Of a stretch of 64,000 nucleotides of DNA, positions 30,171 through 38,916 are shown in pieces. The stretch lies in contig NZ_KV917376.1 of NCBI RefSeq assembly GCF_002019695.1, positions 2,534,670-2,598,669 on the forward strand, read 5' to 3'. The stretch comes from Evansella clarkii. Lineage in GTDB: Bacteria > Bacillota > Bacilli > Bacillales > Salisediminibacteriaceae. The stretch's first letter is position 1, and the number at the start of each line of letters is the position of its first letter. Position numbers and translations under genes: made by a program. Under the pieces are notes generated by a model. The model saw nothing but the letters and a program-made list of their open reading frames with translations. It was not told where the DNA came from and made no database searches.

Positions 30171-30187
30171 TCCAGGAGGTGAAGACC

Positions 30188-30481
30188 ATGTTTTTAAAAT
30201 TAGACATTCAGTTTTTCGCTCAAAAGAAGGGTGTAGGTAGTACAAAGAACGGTCGTGACTCCATTGCGAAGCGTCTTGGTACTAAGCGCGGAGACGGACA
30301 AATGGTAACAGGCGGATCTATCCTTGTACGTCAGCGTGGAACTCGTATCTACCCTGGAGTGAACGTAGGTAAAGGCGGAGACGACACATTGTTCGCGAAA
30401 GTGGACGGTGTTGTTAAATTCGAACGTGTTGGACGTGACCGCAAGCGTGTGAGCGTCTACCCTGAAGCTCAGGAAGCTTAA
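30188..30481 (+). CDS. rpmA: 50S ribosomal protein L27
   Basis: 97 residues from ATG 30188, served by CCAGGAGGTG; the in-frame GTG at 30179 is part of that site. The protein begins [15 protein letters not shown]: the FFA-type extension that Prp cleaves in Firmicutes, giving a mature Gln/Lys-rich end that reaches the peptidyl transferase centre. In B. subtilis spo0B and obg follow; here a terminator and an unrelated gene follow. Confidence 0.98.
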   Translation: MFLKLDIQFFAQKKGVGSTKNGRDSIAKRLGTKRGDGQMVTGGSILVRQRGTRIYPGVNVGKGGDDTLFAKVDGVVKFERVGRDRKRVSVYPEAQEA

Positions 30482-30491
30482 GGTGATAAGA

Positions 30492-30525
30492 AACCCGTAA
30501 TGACTCAGGTCATTGCGGGTTTTTG
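30492..30525 (+). terminator. rpmA terminator
   Basis: AACCCGTAATGAC and GTCATTGCGGGTT arms (one mismatch), 4-base loop, T-run. Confidence 0.9.
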
Positions 30526-30610
30526 GTTATCTCTGGCTTTCACTTATATGTCAGGCGTGTTATCTTCATACTAAGGGACGTCTCATATTCACGAGAAAGG
30601 ACGATGTTCG

Positions 30611-31354
30611 ATGAAGATTACTGTCATAGGCTATTGGGGCGGATACCCCGGACCGGATGGGGCAACTTCTGCTTATTTGCTGGAAGAGGAAGATGTTAAA
30701 GTACTGCTGGACTGCGGCAGCGGAGCAGTCTCAAAACTGCAGAAATATATTGAAACTGCCGACCTTGATGCCTTAATACTTACCCATTACCATCATGACC
30801 ATGTGGCAGACGTTGGTGTTCTGCAGTACAGTCGTGTTGTTGATATCAATCTGGAGAGGTCAACCCGGCCGTTAAAAATATACGGGCATACAGGAGATCC
30901 GGAAGGTTTTCAGCGACTAGGAAAAGAACCGTATGCAATCGCGGAAGCATATGATCCTGCCGGAGTGCTGACAATCGGCCCGTTTACTTTTACTTTTCAG
31001 GAAACCTCGCATCCTGCAGTGTGTTATGCGATTAAGGTGGAATCTTCCGTGAGCGGAAAGTCGTTCGTGTATACGGGAGATACGACATATAATAAAAAGT
31101 TGGTTCCTCTTATGAAAGGGAGCGAGCTCCTGATCGCGGAAGCAAGTTTCTATGATGGACAGGAAGCAGAGAAGTACGGCCATATGACAAGCAGTGAAGC
31201 TGCCCGGCTGGCGGCTGCTGGCGAGGTTGAAAAGCTTCTGTTAAGCCACCTGCCTCATTTTGGGGAGCATAAGGATTTGGTGACAGAAGCGGAAAAGCAT
31301 TTTTCCGGCGAGGTTGCGCTGGCGTATGAAGGTCTGGAGATTGAAATTAAATAA
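30611..31354 (+). CDS. MBL-fold metallo-hydrolase (YhfI-like)
   Basis: 247 residues. Metallo-beta-lactamase fold with THYHHDHVAD (HxHxDH) near residue 58, further ligands in SHPAV, YTGDT and LLSHLPHF. It resembles RNase Z-like and phosphodiesterase-type MBL proteins such as B. subtilis YhfI; the substrate is unknown. CGAGAAAGGACGATG gives the ribosome binding site. Confidence 0.9.
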   Translation: MKITVIGYWGGYPGPDGATSAYLLEEEDVKVLLDCGSGAVSKLQKYIETADLDALILTHYHHDHVADVGVLQYSRVVDINLERSTRPLKIYGHTGDPEGFQRLGKEPYAIAEAYDPAGVLTIGPFTFTFQETSHPAVCYAIKVESSVSGKSFVYTGDTTYNKKLVPLMKGSELLIAEASFYDGQEAEKYGHMTSSEAARLAAAGEVEKLLLSHLPHFGEHKDLVTEAEKHFSGEVALAYEGLEIEIK

Positions 31355-31368
31355 TTTTTTGTTGCGGG

Positions 31369-31405
31369 CAAGCCTTTCCGAATGAATTTCGGGAAGGCTT
31401 GTTTG
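31369..31405. terminator. bidirectional terminator
   Basis: 14-bp stem (CAAGCCTTTCCGAA against TTCGGGAAGGCTTG, one mismatch) with T-runs on either side, between the MBL gene and the repeat array. Confidence 0.85.
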
Positions 31406-31406
31406 G

Positions 31407-31547
31407 TTAATCAACGAAATTGAGTGTTTAATCAACGAAATTGAGTGTTTAATCAACGAAATGTAGAGTTTAATCAACGAAAAAGCGGGGTCAATCAACG
31501 AACCGGAATTTAACCAACAAAATATAGAGAACAATTAGTGAAATTGG
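31407..31547. repeat. 21-bp period array, motif TTAATCAACGAAAT
   Basis: TTAATC/TCAATC motifs start at 31407, 31428, 31449, 31470 and 31491, exactly 21 bp apart, and two decayed copies follow. The first two units are identical. It lies between the 3' ends of the MBL and NERD genes. The frame that stays open through it encodes ISLIKHS-type repeats but has no ribosome binding site. Confidence 0.88.
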
Positions 31548-31572
31548 CATCCTTAAAATAGCACTTTTTTAA

Positions 31573-32451
31573 TTAATCTAAAGGAAGATAGTATACTCTG
31601 TATCGTTGTTCTCCTTTATAAAGCAGTTTCATATTGGAAAGTATACGGTAAGCTGTAGCGAAAGAGGATAAGTGGAGAAAGTTTCTCAACTGTGAGTTGC
31701 AAATCATGGGGCCAAAAATAAGTGCAAAGTCATCAAGAGCTGACAGATGACAATTTCGATCTTCATATTTACAAGACTGATTAATACACCTCCAGTTTCC
31801 ATGCCTCCTTTCCATCGGCCTCCACCCGCACTTCGGGCAAAAAATACCAGTTAATATCTCATCAGGAGAGATTCTGTATTTTTGGAGAAGGTCTTCCCAA
31901 GAAGGAGTATGTTGTTTAATGAGCTGACGGCAAATTTTCTGAAGTTCCTTGCTTGAAAAAACGGGGCGCCGGTATTTTTGCTGCAAACTAGTAATGGTTT
32001 CAATTAATAAAGCATTTTTTATGATGCAATGCCTGTAGGGGTGACCATTTAAAATGGTGACGTAGGCGTTGGAATGAGTAAAAACAACGAGGGATTCAAA
32101 GGGAAGAAGAGGGTGTTTGTTCACTTGCATCCATTCTCTAAGCTGTATTTCGTGGCGTTTTATCTGGAGGGTGGGATCATTATAAACATCTACCTCATTA
32201 TTCAGTCGCAACCGTTCCATCTGTCCTAAAGTATGGTCAATCTCAATTTTTCCTGATAAGTGCTTAGCATCAATATGAAGAAAAAAGTATGGGGAGATGA
32301 GCAGGGAATCAAGTTGAAAATGTTTACCTTGGTGGGGCAGCCGGAGGTCGTTGAGTATGAGGAATTCATGATCTCTGAGAAAAGTGAGATCATAGTCAAG
32401 CTGCTGTTCGCCCTTGTAGCCGGCCCTTTCTTTAAATAAATCATCCTCCAC
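31573..32451 (-). CDS. NERD-domain protein with C-terminal zinc ribbon
   Basis: 292 residues from GTG with AGGAGGAAAG upstream. The N-terminal nuclease-related (NERD) domain (about 15-130) shows GYKGEQQLDYDL, FQLDSLLISPYFFLHIDAKHLSG, with the Asp and Lys expected of the active-site strands. A zinc ribbon near 210-240 has CPKC and CINQSC pairs. NERD proteins are putative nucleases or DNA-processing factors, function unproven. Some context suggests defence or plasmid roles elsewhere, but no such neighbours are seen here. Confidence 0.82.
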   Translation of the reverse strand: MEDDLFKERAGYKGEQQLDYDLTFLRDHEFLILNDLRLPHQGKHFQLDSLLISPYFFLHIDAKHLSGKIEIDHTLGQMERLRLNNEVDVYNDPTLQIKRHEIQLREWMQVNKHPLLPFESLVVFTHSNAYVTILNGHPYRHCIIKNALLIETITSLQQKYRRPVFSSKELQKICRQLIKQHTPSWEDLLQKYRISPDEILTGIFCPKCGWRPMERRHGNWRCINQSCKYEDRNCHLSALDDFALIFGPMICNSQLRNFLHLSSFATAYRILSNMKLLYKGEQRYRVYYLPLD

Positions 32452-32773
32452 ATCTTTCCTCCTGGGATGGGTCGTGTTTAATCGCCGGAAGAGAGCATCA
32501 AGCTGCCTTAATTTAATTGATGGTTTGCTGTGTTTTTGATCACATCATAGCCTCCTTATTAAAATTTTTAACTTACTTCGTATGGAAAACCCCTGCTTAA
32601 TTCTTAATTTAACAACAAAATCCTCCCCCATTCTCCCCAAAATTAGAGAAAGTGCTTTTTTGCTTAACTGCTTTGCTGGATTACTTGAGCAGCTTCGGAG
32701 CCGCAGCTAACAATTAAGCAAATCTTTTAATTATTAGTTTTATGTAACCCGTCTGAATGTGAAGCAAATTCTC

Positions 32774-32836
32774 ATTCTCGAAATCAGCACGCCAATCCTC
32801 GAAATAAGGTATCCAATTCTCAAAATAATGGATGGC
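32774..32836. repeat. three-unit 21-bp period array, motif ATTCTCGAAAT
   Basis: ATTCTCGAAAT, ATCCTCGAAAT and ATTCTCAAAAT start at 32774, 32795 and 32816. Same 21-bp period as the array at the other end of the NERD gene but a different motif. The 578-bp gap between NERD and pstS otherwise holds the Pho box and no gene; a short open frame here is only the repeat. Confidence 0.65.
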
Positions 32837-32888
32837 TGTCCCAGATCCAACCTCCTGCTTCACCACAAAGCCAATTGTAAAAGCGACC

Positions 32889-32953
32889 TTTACATAACCT
32901 TCACAATGGATTTACACCACATTTATTTGTCCTTAACATTCGCTTCTTATAAT
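32889..32953 (+). promoter_or_regulatory. Pho box and -10 of the pst operon
   Basis: TTTACA, TTCACA, TTTACA, TTTATT and TTAACA start at 32889, 32900, 32911, 32922 and 32933, exactly 11 bp apart, which is the arrangement bound by PhoP dimers in Bacillus (TTAACA-like repeats). A TATAAT at 32948-32953 follows. Phosphate-starvation induction of pstSCAB-phoU is strongly indicated. Confidence 0.92.
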
Positions 32954-33029
32954 CAGAATTAGAGATAGAGAGACAACAAACAACAAACTCTATCAAACTT
33001 TGAAGCTGATTTTAAGGAGGAACTTATTA

Positions 33030-34049
33030 ATGATGATTAAAAAGACGGCCTTATTTTCTATGTTAACAGCTATGGTGATTGCTACTGCAGCTTGTAGTTC
33101 TGGAGGAGCTGAAGGAACTGAACAAAGCGGGGGCAATAATAACAGCAGCGAAAATAATAGTAACAGCGGAAACGATGGGAACGGAGGGGAGCTTTCAGGC
33201 TCGGTAGTTATTGATGGGTCTGGTACCGTTTATCCGTTAATGTCCCGAATTGCTGAAGAATTTATGGTGAACGAGCATGAAAATGTAAGTGTTGAAGTGG
33301 CCCGTGCAGGGACAAGTGCCGGCATGCAAAAATATGTAGCAGGGGAAACTGATTTTGCGAATGCGTCTCGTGAAATAAAGGAAGAAGAAGTCGCCGAACT
33401 GGAAGCTAACGGAATCGAATCAAAGGAATTTAAAGTTGCTCTTGACGGTTTAACAATGGTTATTAATCCGGAGAACGACTGGGCTGAAGAGATGACAGAA
33501 GAAGAAATAAGCACAATGTTTGTGACTGGAAATTACAAAGACGATGATGTGGTACTCTGGTCTGATATCCGTTCTGAATGGCCTGAAGAAGAAATCAATT
33601 TTTACGGGCCGAACGAAAACCATGGAACTAATGAATTTTTCGTTAAAGAAATTATCGAAGAGCAGGACTTGGTCGAGACGATCAACCTGCAGCAGGAGTA
33701 TTCCACTCTCGTAAACTTAGTTGCGGAAGACGAAAATGCGATTGCATTCTTCGGTTATGGCTATTATGCAAACAATGACGACAAGATTAAAGCCGTGGAA
33801 GTGGATTTTGGAAACGGACCGGTCGCCCCTTCTCTGGACACAATTGCTGAAGATGGAGAATATGGACCGTTCACCCGTCCAGTGTTTACAAACCTTAGCA
33901 TCGACGCAGCAAAAGAAAAGCCTCAGGTGAAAGCATTTGCTGAATATATTTTCCAGGTTGCAAATGACTTCGCCGGAGATACAGGCTTTGCTCCCCTGCC
34001 TGAAGAGGAGCTGCAGGAAAGCCTGGAGTTTATCCAATCTATAAATTAA
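33030..34049 (+). CDS. pstS: phosphate ABC transporter substrate-binding lipoprotein PstS
   Basis: 339 residues from ATG 33030 (TTAAGGAGG upstream). Signal peptide with lipobox ATAAC, a Ser/Asn/Gly-rich linker, then the phosphate-binding domain starting GSVVIDGSGTVYPLMSRIAEEF and including VARAGTSAGMQKYVAGETDFANASREI. It delivers phosphate to PstCAB. First gene of the Pho-controlled operon. Confidence 0.97.
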   Translation: MMIKKTALFSMLTAMVIATAACSSGGAEGTEQSGGNNNSSENNSNSGNDGNGGELSGSVVIDGSGTVYPLMSRIAEEFMVNEHENVSVEVARAGTSAGMQKYVAGETDFANASREIKEEEVAELEANGIESKEFKVALDGLTMVINPENDWAEEMTEEEISTMFVTGNYKDDDVVLWSDIRSEWPEEEINFYGPNENHGTNEFFVKEIIEEQDLVETINLQQEYSTLVNLVAEDENAIAFFGYGYYANNDDKIKAVEVDFGNGPVAPSLDTIAEDGEYGPFTRPVFTNLSIDAAKEKPQVKAFAEYIFQVANDFAGDTGFAPLPEEELQESLEFIQSIN

Positions 34050-34061
34050 TAACAATTAACC

Positions 34062-34098
34062 GGGAGAAGCGGAATGCTTGCTTCTCCCCTTATTTTTT
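34062..34098 (+). terminator. intra-operon attenuator between pstS and pstC
   Basis: GGGAGAAGC and GCTTCTCCC perfect 9-bp stem, 9-base loop, then CTTATTTTTT. Partial termination here would give more pstS than pstCAB mRNA, as expected for a binding protein. Confidence 0.82.
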
Positions 34099-34119
34099 CG
34101 TCTGGGAGGATAACCGTCC

Positions 34120-35055
34120 ATGGAAAAAGCAATTAGTGTAAAAGCAATGATAGAGGAGAAGAAGAGCAAAGCAGGCATCAGGAGAATAACGGAAAAAGTA
34201 ATTCCGTTCATTTTATTTCTGCTTGCATTTGTTTCTGTTCTCACTACTGCAGGGATAATTTCCACATTAGTCTATGAAACTGTGTTGTTTTTCAGAGAAG
34301 TATCATTCACTGAATTTTTCGGCACCACGGAATTGAAACCTTTAAGCCCTGTTGAACCAAAATTCAGCATCCTGCCCCTGCTGACAGGAACAATTATGAT
34401 CTCACTTGTGGCGATGGCAGTAGCTGTTCCTGTCGGATTAGCAACCGCAGTATTTTTAAGTGAATACGCGTCTGACAGCACCAGAAAAATGTTAAAACCA
34501 GTATTGGAAGTTCTGGCTGGAATACCTACAATTGTCTATGGATTCTTTGCTTTTACTTTTGTGACTCCTGTATTAAGAGAGCTGATACCCGGTCTGCAGG
34601 CAACAAATGCATTAAGCCCGGGAATCGTGATGGGCATTATGATTATCCCGATGGTTGCCTCTCTCTCAGAAGATGCGATGAATTCTGTTCCAAACGTAAT
34701 GAGAGAAGGCGCACTCGCCCTTGGTTCAACAAAACTGGAAGTTACTTTGCGTGTAGTTATTCCAGCTGCAATTTCCGGAATTATCGCCTCATTCGTTCTG
34801 GGGGTCTCACGTGCGATCGGGGAAACGATGATTGTTACGATAGCCAGCGGAAGTTCTAAAAATTTAACTTTTGACCTTACACAGTCCATGCAGACGATGA
34901 CAGCATATATCGTTGAAGTAACGAGCGGGGACGCAGCAAGCGGAACAACTGCTTACTACAGTCTGTATGCGGTAGCATTCACATTATTTATCTTTACACT
35001 GCTCATGAATCTGTTGGCAAGATACATTTCCCGAAGATACAGGGAGGTTTACTAA
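34120..35055 (+). CDS. pstC: phosphate ABC transporter permease PstC
   Basis: 311 residues, six membrane helices, with the EAA loop near the C-terminal half (EGALALGSTKLEVTLRVVIPAAISGI). LVAMAVAVPVGLATAVFLSEYAS is typical of PstC. GGGAGGA precedes the ATG. Ends three bases before pstA. Confidence 0.96.
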   Translation: MEKAISVKAMIEEKKSKAGIRRITEKVIPFILFLLAFVSVLTTAGIISTLVYETVLFFREVSFTEFFGTTELKPLSPVEPKFSILPLLTGTIMISLVAMAVAVPVGLATAVFLSEYASDSTRKMLKPVLEVLAGIPTIVYGFFAFTFVTPVLRELIPGLQATNALSPGIVMGIMIIPMVASLSEDAMNSVPNVMREGALALGSTKLEVTLRVVIPAAISGIIASFVLGVSRAIGETMIVTIASGSSKNLTFDLTQSMQTMTAYIVEVTSGDAASGTTAYYSLYAVAFTLFIFTLLMNLLARYISRRYREVY

Positions 35056-35058
35056 AAA

Positions 35059-35943
35059 ATGAAGTATATTGACCTGGATACAGTAAACAAAAGAATGACC
35101 ACCCGAATTCTGATTAACAAGCTCGTTAAGTATTTGTTTCTGGCAGCAACACTCTTTGGGCTGATAGTATTAGCAGTTCTGCTGTACAGAGTATTTGCGG
35201 ATACGATTGGCTGGCTGAACCTTGATTTTTTAACAAACAGATTATCCACTATCCCTGAAAATGCCGGCATAAAAGGTGCTATTACCGGGACCCTCTGGCT
35301 TATGCTGATTGTCGGTCCGGTAACAATGATATTAGGTGTCGGTACGGCAGTTTATTTGGAGGAATACGCGAAGAGAGGGCGTCTTCACTCTTTTATTCAG
35401 ACTAATATAAATAATCTTGCCGGTGTTCCTTCTATTGTTTTCGGTCTCCTCGGCCTGACGGTGTTTGTCAGAGTACTCGGCTTCGGAACGAGTGTAATTG
35501 CCGGAGGTTTAACAATGTCCCTCCTCGTGCTGCCGATTGTTGTCGTGGCTGCGCAGGAAGCTATCAGATCTGTACCTGGATTTTTGCGGGAAGCGTCCTT
35601 TGGAATGGGGGCGACAAAATGGCAGACCATAAAAAATATTGTACTGCCGGCTGCTCTTCCTGGCATTTTAACAGGTACTATTCTCGCTCTTTCCCGTGCT
35701 ATTGGGGAAACTGCTCCATTAGTAGCTTTAGGAATACCTGCTCTGTTAATCCCTATCCCGAGCGGTATTTTTGATAACTTCACAGCACTGCCTATGCAGA
35801 TCTATTACTGGACATTAGATTCAGTTCTTGTAGATGAGTATGCAAACCTGGCAGCTGCTACCATTCTCGTTTTACTGATAATCTTGTTTTTAATGAATTC
35901 GGTGGCGATTATTTTGAGGAACAAGTTTCAAAAACGATATTAA
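35059..35943 (+). CDS. pstA: phosphate ABC transporter permease PstA
   Basis: 294 residues, six membrane helices, EAA loop REASFGMGATKWQTIKNIVLPAALPGI. Pairs with PstC to form the phosphate channel. Start ATG four bases after the pstC stop, with GGGAGG inside the end of pstC. Confidence 0.96.
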   Translation: MKYIDLDTVNKRMTTRILINKLVKYLFLAATLFGLIVLAVLLYRVFADTIGWLNLDFLTNRLSTIPENAGIKGAITGTLWLMLIVGPVTMILGVGTAVYLEEYAKRGRLHSFIQTNINNLAGVPSIVFGLLGLTVFVRVLGFGTSVIAGGLTMSLLVLPIVVVAAQEAIRSVPGFLREASFGMGATKWQTIKNIVLPAALPGILTGTILALSRAIGETAPLVALGIPALLIPIPSGIFDNFTALPMQIYYWTLDSVLVDEYANLAAATILVLLIILFLMNSVAIILRNKFQKRY

Positions 35944-35961
35944 ATACGGAGGCGAAGCAAA

Positions 35962-36801
35962 ATGTCAGCAGTAACAGTCACGGATAACAGGAATAAAACA
36001 GTATACTCCGATGAACTGCGCAGGAATATAGTTGAAATAGAATCTGGCAAACGTGTTTACGAAACAAAGAGCTTAAATCTCTGGTATGGAAAAGACCATG
36101 CATTAAAAAATATTAATCTGCCAATACAGGAAAATGAAGTGACAGCGATCATAGGCCCTTCAGGATGCGGAAAATCCACGTACCTGAAGACATTAAACAG
36201 AATGGTTGAACTTGTTTCCGGTGTTAGAGTTTCAGGTGAAATATTATACAAAGGGCGGAATATTCTTGATAAAAACTATAAAGTAGAAGAACTCCGGACA
36301 AGGGTGGGGATGGTCTTTCAGAAACCGAATCCATTCCCAAAATCAATCTTTGAAAATGTGGCATACGGCCCCAAAATTCATGGTATTCGTAATAAAAAGC
36401 TTTTGCATGAAATTGTAGAAAACAGCCTGAGAGGAGCAGCCATCTGGGATGAAGTGAAAGACCGTCTTCATGAAAATGCGTACGGCCTTTCAGGAGGGCA
36501 GCAGCAGCGTCTCTGTATTGCCCGGTGTCTTGCTATTGAGCCGGATGTAATTCTGATGGATGAACCAACTTCTGCGCTGGATCCAGTCTCCACATTGAAG
36601 GTCGAAGAACTGGTTCAGAATTTAAAAAAGGATTACAGTATTGTCATCGTTACCCATAATATGCAGCAGGCGGCGAGGATTTCCAGCAGCACAGCATTCT
36701 TTTTACACGGGGAAGTCATTGAATATGGAAATACAGACCATATATTTTCTACTCCGGACGATAAGCGGACAGAAGATTATATTTCGGGCAGATTTGGGTG
36801 A
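35962..36801 (+). CDS. pstB: phosphate ABC transporter ATPase PstB
   Basis: 279 residues. Walker [10 protein letters not shown], signature LSGGQQQR, Walker [13 protein letters not shown] and His switch VTHNM. The N terminus is about 30 residues longer than the shortest PstB proteins. It energises phosphate import through PstCA. Confidence 0.97.
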   Translation: MSAVTVTDNRNKTVYSDELRRNIVEIESGKRVYETKSLNLWYGKDHALKNINLPIQENEVTAIIGPSGCGKSTYLKTLNRMVELVSGVRVSGEILYKGRNILDKNYKVEELRTRVGMVFQKPNPFPKSIFENVAYGPKIHGIRNKKLLHEIVENSLRGAAIWDEVKDRLHENAYGLSGGQQQRLCIARCLAIEPDVILMDEPTSALDPVSTLKVEELVQNLKKDYSIVIVTHNMQQAARISSSTAFFLHGEVIEYGNTDHIFSTPDDKRTEDYISGRFG

Positions 36802-36813
36802 AGGGGGAGAATT

Positions 36814-37473
36814 ATGGTAATCAGAGAGCAATTTTCAACAAGTCTTTCGTCATTGAAAGAAGAGGTTCTTAGTTTAGGCAGTATGGCGGAGGAAGCTTTA
36901 GCGGAAACAATGAAAGCCGTCTCCCGCCACGATAGTGAGAAGCTTAATATTATCATTACAAATGACAGACTGATTAATAATAAAGAGTTAATAATAAATG
37001 AGAATGCTACGCTGTTAATTACAAAGCAGCAGCCTGTTGCTTCTGATCTCAGGAAAGTGGTCGTCAGCCTGAAAATTTCCAGCGACCTGGAACGGATTGG
37101 GGATTTGTCTGTTGATATAGCTAAGGCGGCGTTAAGAATTAACGAATTACCTGGCGGCCAAGGTTTTGAGCAGGAAATTCAGAAGATGGGTGCAAGAACT
37201 AATGAAATGTTAAAGGCTGTTATATCAGCTTACCGGGATGGGAATGTGCTCGAAGCCCAGAAGATCGCTGCGATTGACGATGAGATTGATAAAGCGTACG
37301 GGGAATTTGTTCAGTCCATATTTAAAACAGCTGTACTCAAGCCTGGAATGATCGAGAACATAACCCAGCTTGCATATATTTCCCGCTATATAGAACGAAT
37401 TGCGGACTACAGCACGAATATTGCAGAATGGATTATTTACGAAGTGAACGGAAGAAGGTTTGATCTTAATTAA
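36814..37473 (+). CDS. phoU: phosphate signalling protein PhoU
   Basis: 219 residues, helical, with two PhoU repeats (ITKQQPVASDLRKVVVSLKISSDLERIGD and the matching QLAYISRYIERIADYSTNIAEW). It connects Pst transport with PhoR activity or phosphate homeostasis. AAGGGGGAG precedes the ATG. Confidence 0.96.
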   Translation: MVIREQFSTSLSSLKEEVLSLGSMAEEALAETMKAVSRHDSEKLNIIITNDRLINNKELIINENATLLITKQQPVASDLRKVVVSLKISSDLERIGDLSVDIAKAALRINELPGGQGFEQEIQKMGARTNEMLKAVISAYRDGNVLEAQKIAAIDDEIDKAYGEFVQSIFKTAVLKPGMIENITQLAYISRYIERIADYSTNIAEWIIYEVNGRRFDLN

Positions 37474-37484
37474 TATTATTCAGT

Positions 37485-37518
37485 GCCCTGGTTATCATCA
37501 TTTGCCGGGCCTGTTTTT
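37485..37518 (+). terminator. terminator of the pst operon
   Basis: GCCCTGG and CCGGGC arms with one bulge, then TGTTTTTG. Moderate strength. Confidence 0.7.
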
Positions 37519-37556
37519 GTTTCAGCCGGATAAAATGTTTTAAATTGCTGATTAAT

Positions 37557-37707
37557 CCCGATGTAACCGTCCGTAAAACTCCCGCCTCAAAACATGAGTG
37601 GAAGCGAAGATGTTCATGCGGGAGATAACGGACGCTAACATCCCGATTAGTTCAACTAACAATCAGTGGGGGATATATAACCCCCACTGATTGAAGGTTC
37701 ACTTTAT
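37557..37707 (+). repeat. dispersed structured repeat, copy 2
   Basis: About 151 bp. Nested complementary arms: CCGTCCGT with ACGGACG, CTCCCGC with GCGGGAG, GATT..AATC around AGTTCAACTAAC, and ATCAGTGGGGG with CCCCCACTGAT. It begins CCCGATG and ends TTCACTTTAT. Closely similar to the copies at 38767 and 53667. Confidence 0.92.
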
Positions 37708-37818
37708 GGAGAAGGTGAAAATAAGCTGTAAAAGGCGTTTTAGTTTACTTAGAGAGGGAATTTTTTGTATACTACATAGAGTTGAAGCATTGCTTGTATA
37801 TTAAAGGAGGAAAATGTT

Positions 37819-38166
37819 GTGGTACATGCTCATAATCTTGTCTGGCTTCTTATGCTGATCGTATTTTTCCTTACACTTTTCTTTGTGAAATCCGGAAAAG
37901 CAAAACCAGCTAAAATTTCTCAGATGACTCTTCGTTTATTTTATATCTTAGTCATTGTTACAGGAGGAACCCTGCTCGTTACTTATCAATTCTACTGGGT
38001 TGCTGTAATTAAAGGACTTCTTGCTATCTGGCTGATATATTCTATGGAAATGATTTCTACGAGAAGCGCAAAAGGGACCCTTGCAGGGACTCCAAAAGTC
38101 GCTTACTGGGCCCAGTTCGGAATCGCCCTGGTAATCGTCTTATTCCTCGGCTGGACAGCAATTTAA
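37819..38166 (+). CDS. yisL: YisL-family (DUF1516) membrane protein
   Basis: 115 residues from GTG with AAAGGAGG upstream. Four membrane helices; the MVHAHNLVW start, SGKAKPAKISQMTLRLFYILVIVTGG and the C-terminal membrane pair match B. subtilis YisL. The function of the family is unknown. Confidence 0.88.
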   Translation: MVHAHNLVWLLMLIVFFLTLFFVKSGKAKPAKISQMTLRLFYILVIVTGGTLLVTYQFYWVAVIKGLLAIWLIYSMEMISTRSAKGTLAGTPKVAYWAQFGIALVIVLFLGWTAI

Positions 38167-38184
38167 CAAACAAAAATTTAAAAA

Positions 38185-38226
38185 GCTGCTCTTTCTTTTA
38201 CTAAAGAAAGAGCAGCATTTTTTTTG
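38185..38226 (+). terminator. yisL terminator
   Basis: GCTGCTCTTTC and GAAAGAGCAGC perfect 11-bp stem followed by ATTTTTTTT. Confidence 0.92.
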
Positions 38227-38446
38227 GGCTTGGCGCATAAGATTTATCGTAGGCTGCAGCGGATTTTTGGCTTTCCTGGGAAATACGGAATCATCGAAAA
38301 ATGACCAGCATATAATTGTATGGTGAAAGGGAACGATAAAAAAAGTTTAAAAAATTCTAAATTGTGTCTTTACAAATGCAAACAATAGGAGTAGAATACG
38401 TGGTGGAAGAAGTTAATGAAAATTATGGAAAGGAGGCTTATCTAAA

Positions 38447-38536
38447 ATGATGATGATCAATTTAACTCAATTAAAGTCAGACTCTAAATTAAATAATTCA
38501 ACCCCTTTAGCCTCCGTTAAGGTATTCCTGCATTAA
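38447..38536 (+). CDS. 29-residue leader-type small ORF
   Basis: MMMINLTQLKSDS... preceded by a strong AAAGGAGG. The ribosome binding site stretch AAAGGAGGCT (38429-38438) is complementary at 9 of 10 bases to AGCCTCCGTT (38509-38518) inside the ORF, so it can be hidden in a long hairpin. Two terminator-like hairpins follow downstream (38572, 38660) before the YrzI cluster. It may be a regulatory leader peptide or a degenerate YrzI relative. Function unknown. Confidence 0.5.
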   Translation: MMMINLTQLKSDSKLNNSTPLASVKVFLH

Positions 38537-38571
38537 TTGCAGAGAAGCTTTTATATCCATTTTGGTATGCG

Positions 38572-38599
38572 CAGGTTAAAGACAGACCTGTGTTTTTTT
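38572..38599 (+). terminator. terminator-like hairpin 1 upstream of the yrzI cluster
   Basis: CAGGT and ACCTG, 9-base loop, then TGTTTTTTTA. Confidence 0.5.
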
Positions 38600-38659
38600 A
38601 TGCTTTTTTCCGGGAAGGATCGAACTAACGTTTTCGGCATCCGGAATAGGGATACTATC

Positions 38660-38690
38660 AGCACAGGTGCGTCCACCTGTGCTTTTTTGT
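38660..38690 (+). terminator. terminator hairpin 2 upstream of the yrzI cluster
   Basis: AGCACAGGTG and CACCTGTGCT perfect 10-bp stem, CGTC loop, followed by TTTTT. Confidence 0.88.
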
Positions 38691-38766
38691 GTCTGAAAAT
38701 TGTACTTAGGATGGACTAAAGTTCGTTAGAGTGTAAATTCGCCAACTGAGAGGATTAAAAATTTAT

Positions 38767-38916
38767 TCCGATGTAACCGTTCGTAAAACTCCCGCCTCAA
38801 AACAAGAGTGGAAGCGAAGATGCTTAGGCGGGAGTTAACGGACGCTAACATCCCGATTGGTTCAACTAACAATCAGCGGGGGGAATACCCCCCCACTGAT
38901 TGAAGGTTCACTTTAT
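38767..38916 (+). repeat. dispersed structured repeat, copy 3
   Basis: Same architecture as the copy at 37557 with compensating or neutral changes (for example CCGTTCGT, GGCGGGAG, CAGCGGGGGG with CCCCCCCACTG). It shares direct orientation with copy 2 about 1.2 kb upstream. The 947-bp stretch from yisL to the first yrzI-like gene is made of this repeat, the small leader ORF and two terminators. Confidence 0.92.

Noticed and set aside
31241-31534. Minus-strand frame with ISLIKHS repeats
   Set aside because: It is a translation of the 21-bp array and overlaps the end of the MBL gene; no start signal.
38347-38690. T-box or amino-acid-specific leader
   Set aside because: No AGGGTGGNACCGCG T-box sequence, and the 29-codon ORF has no run of a single amino acid codon.
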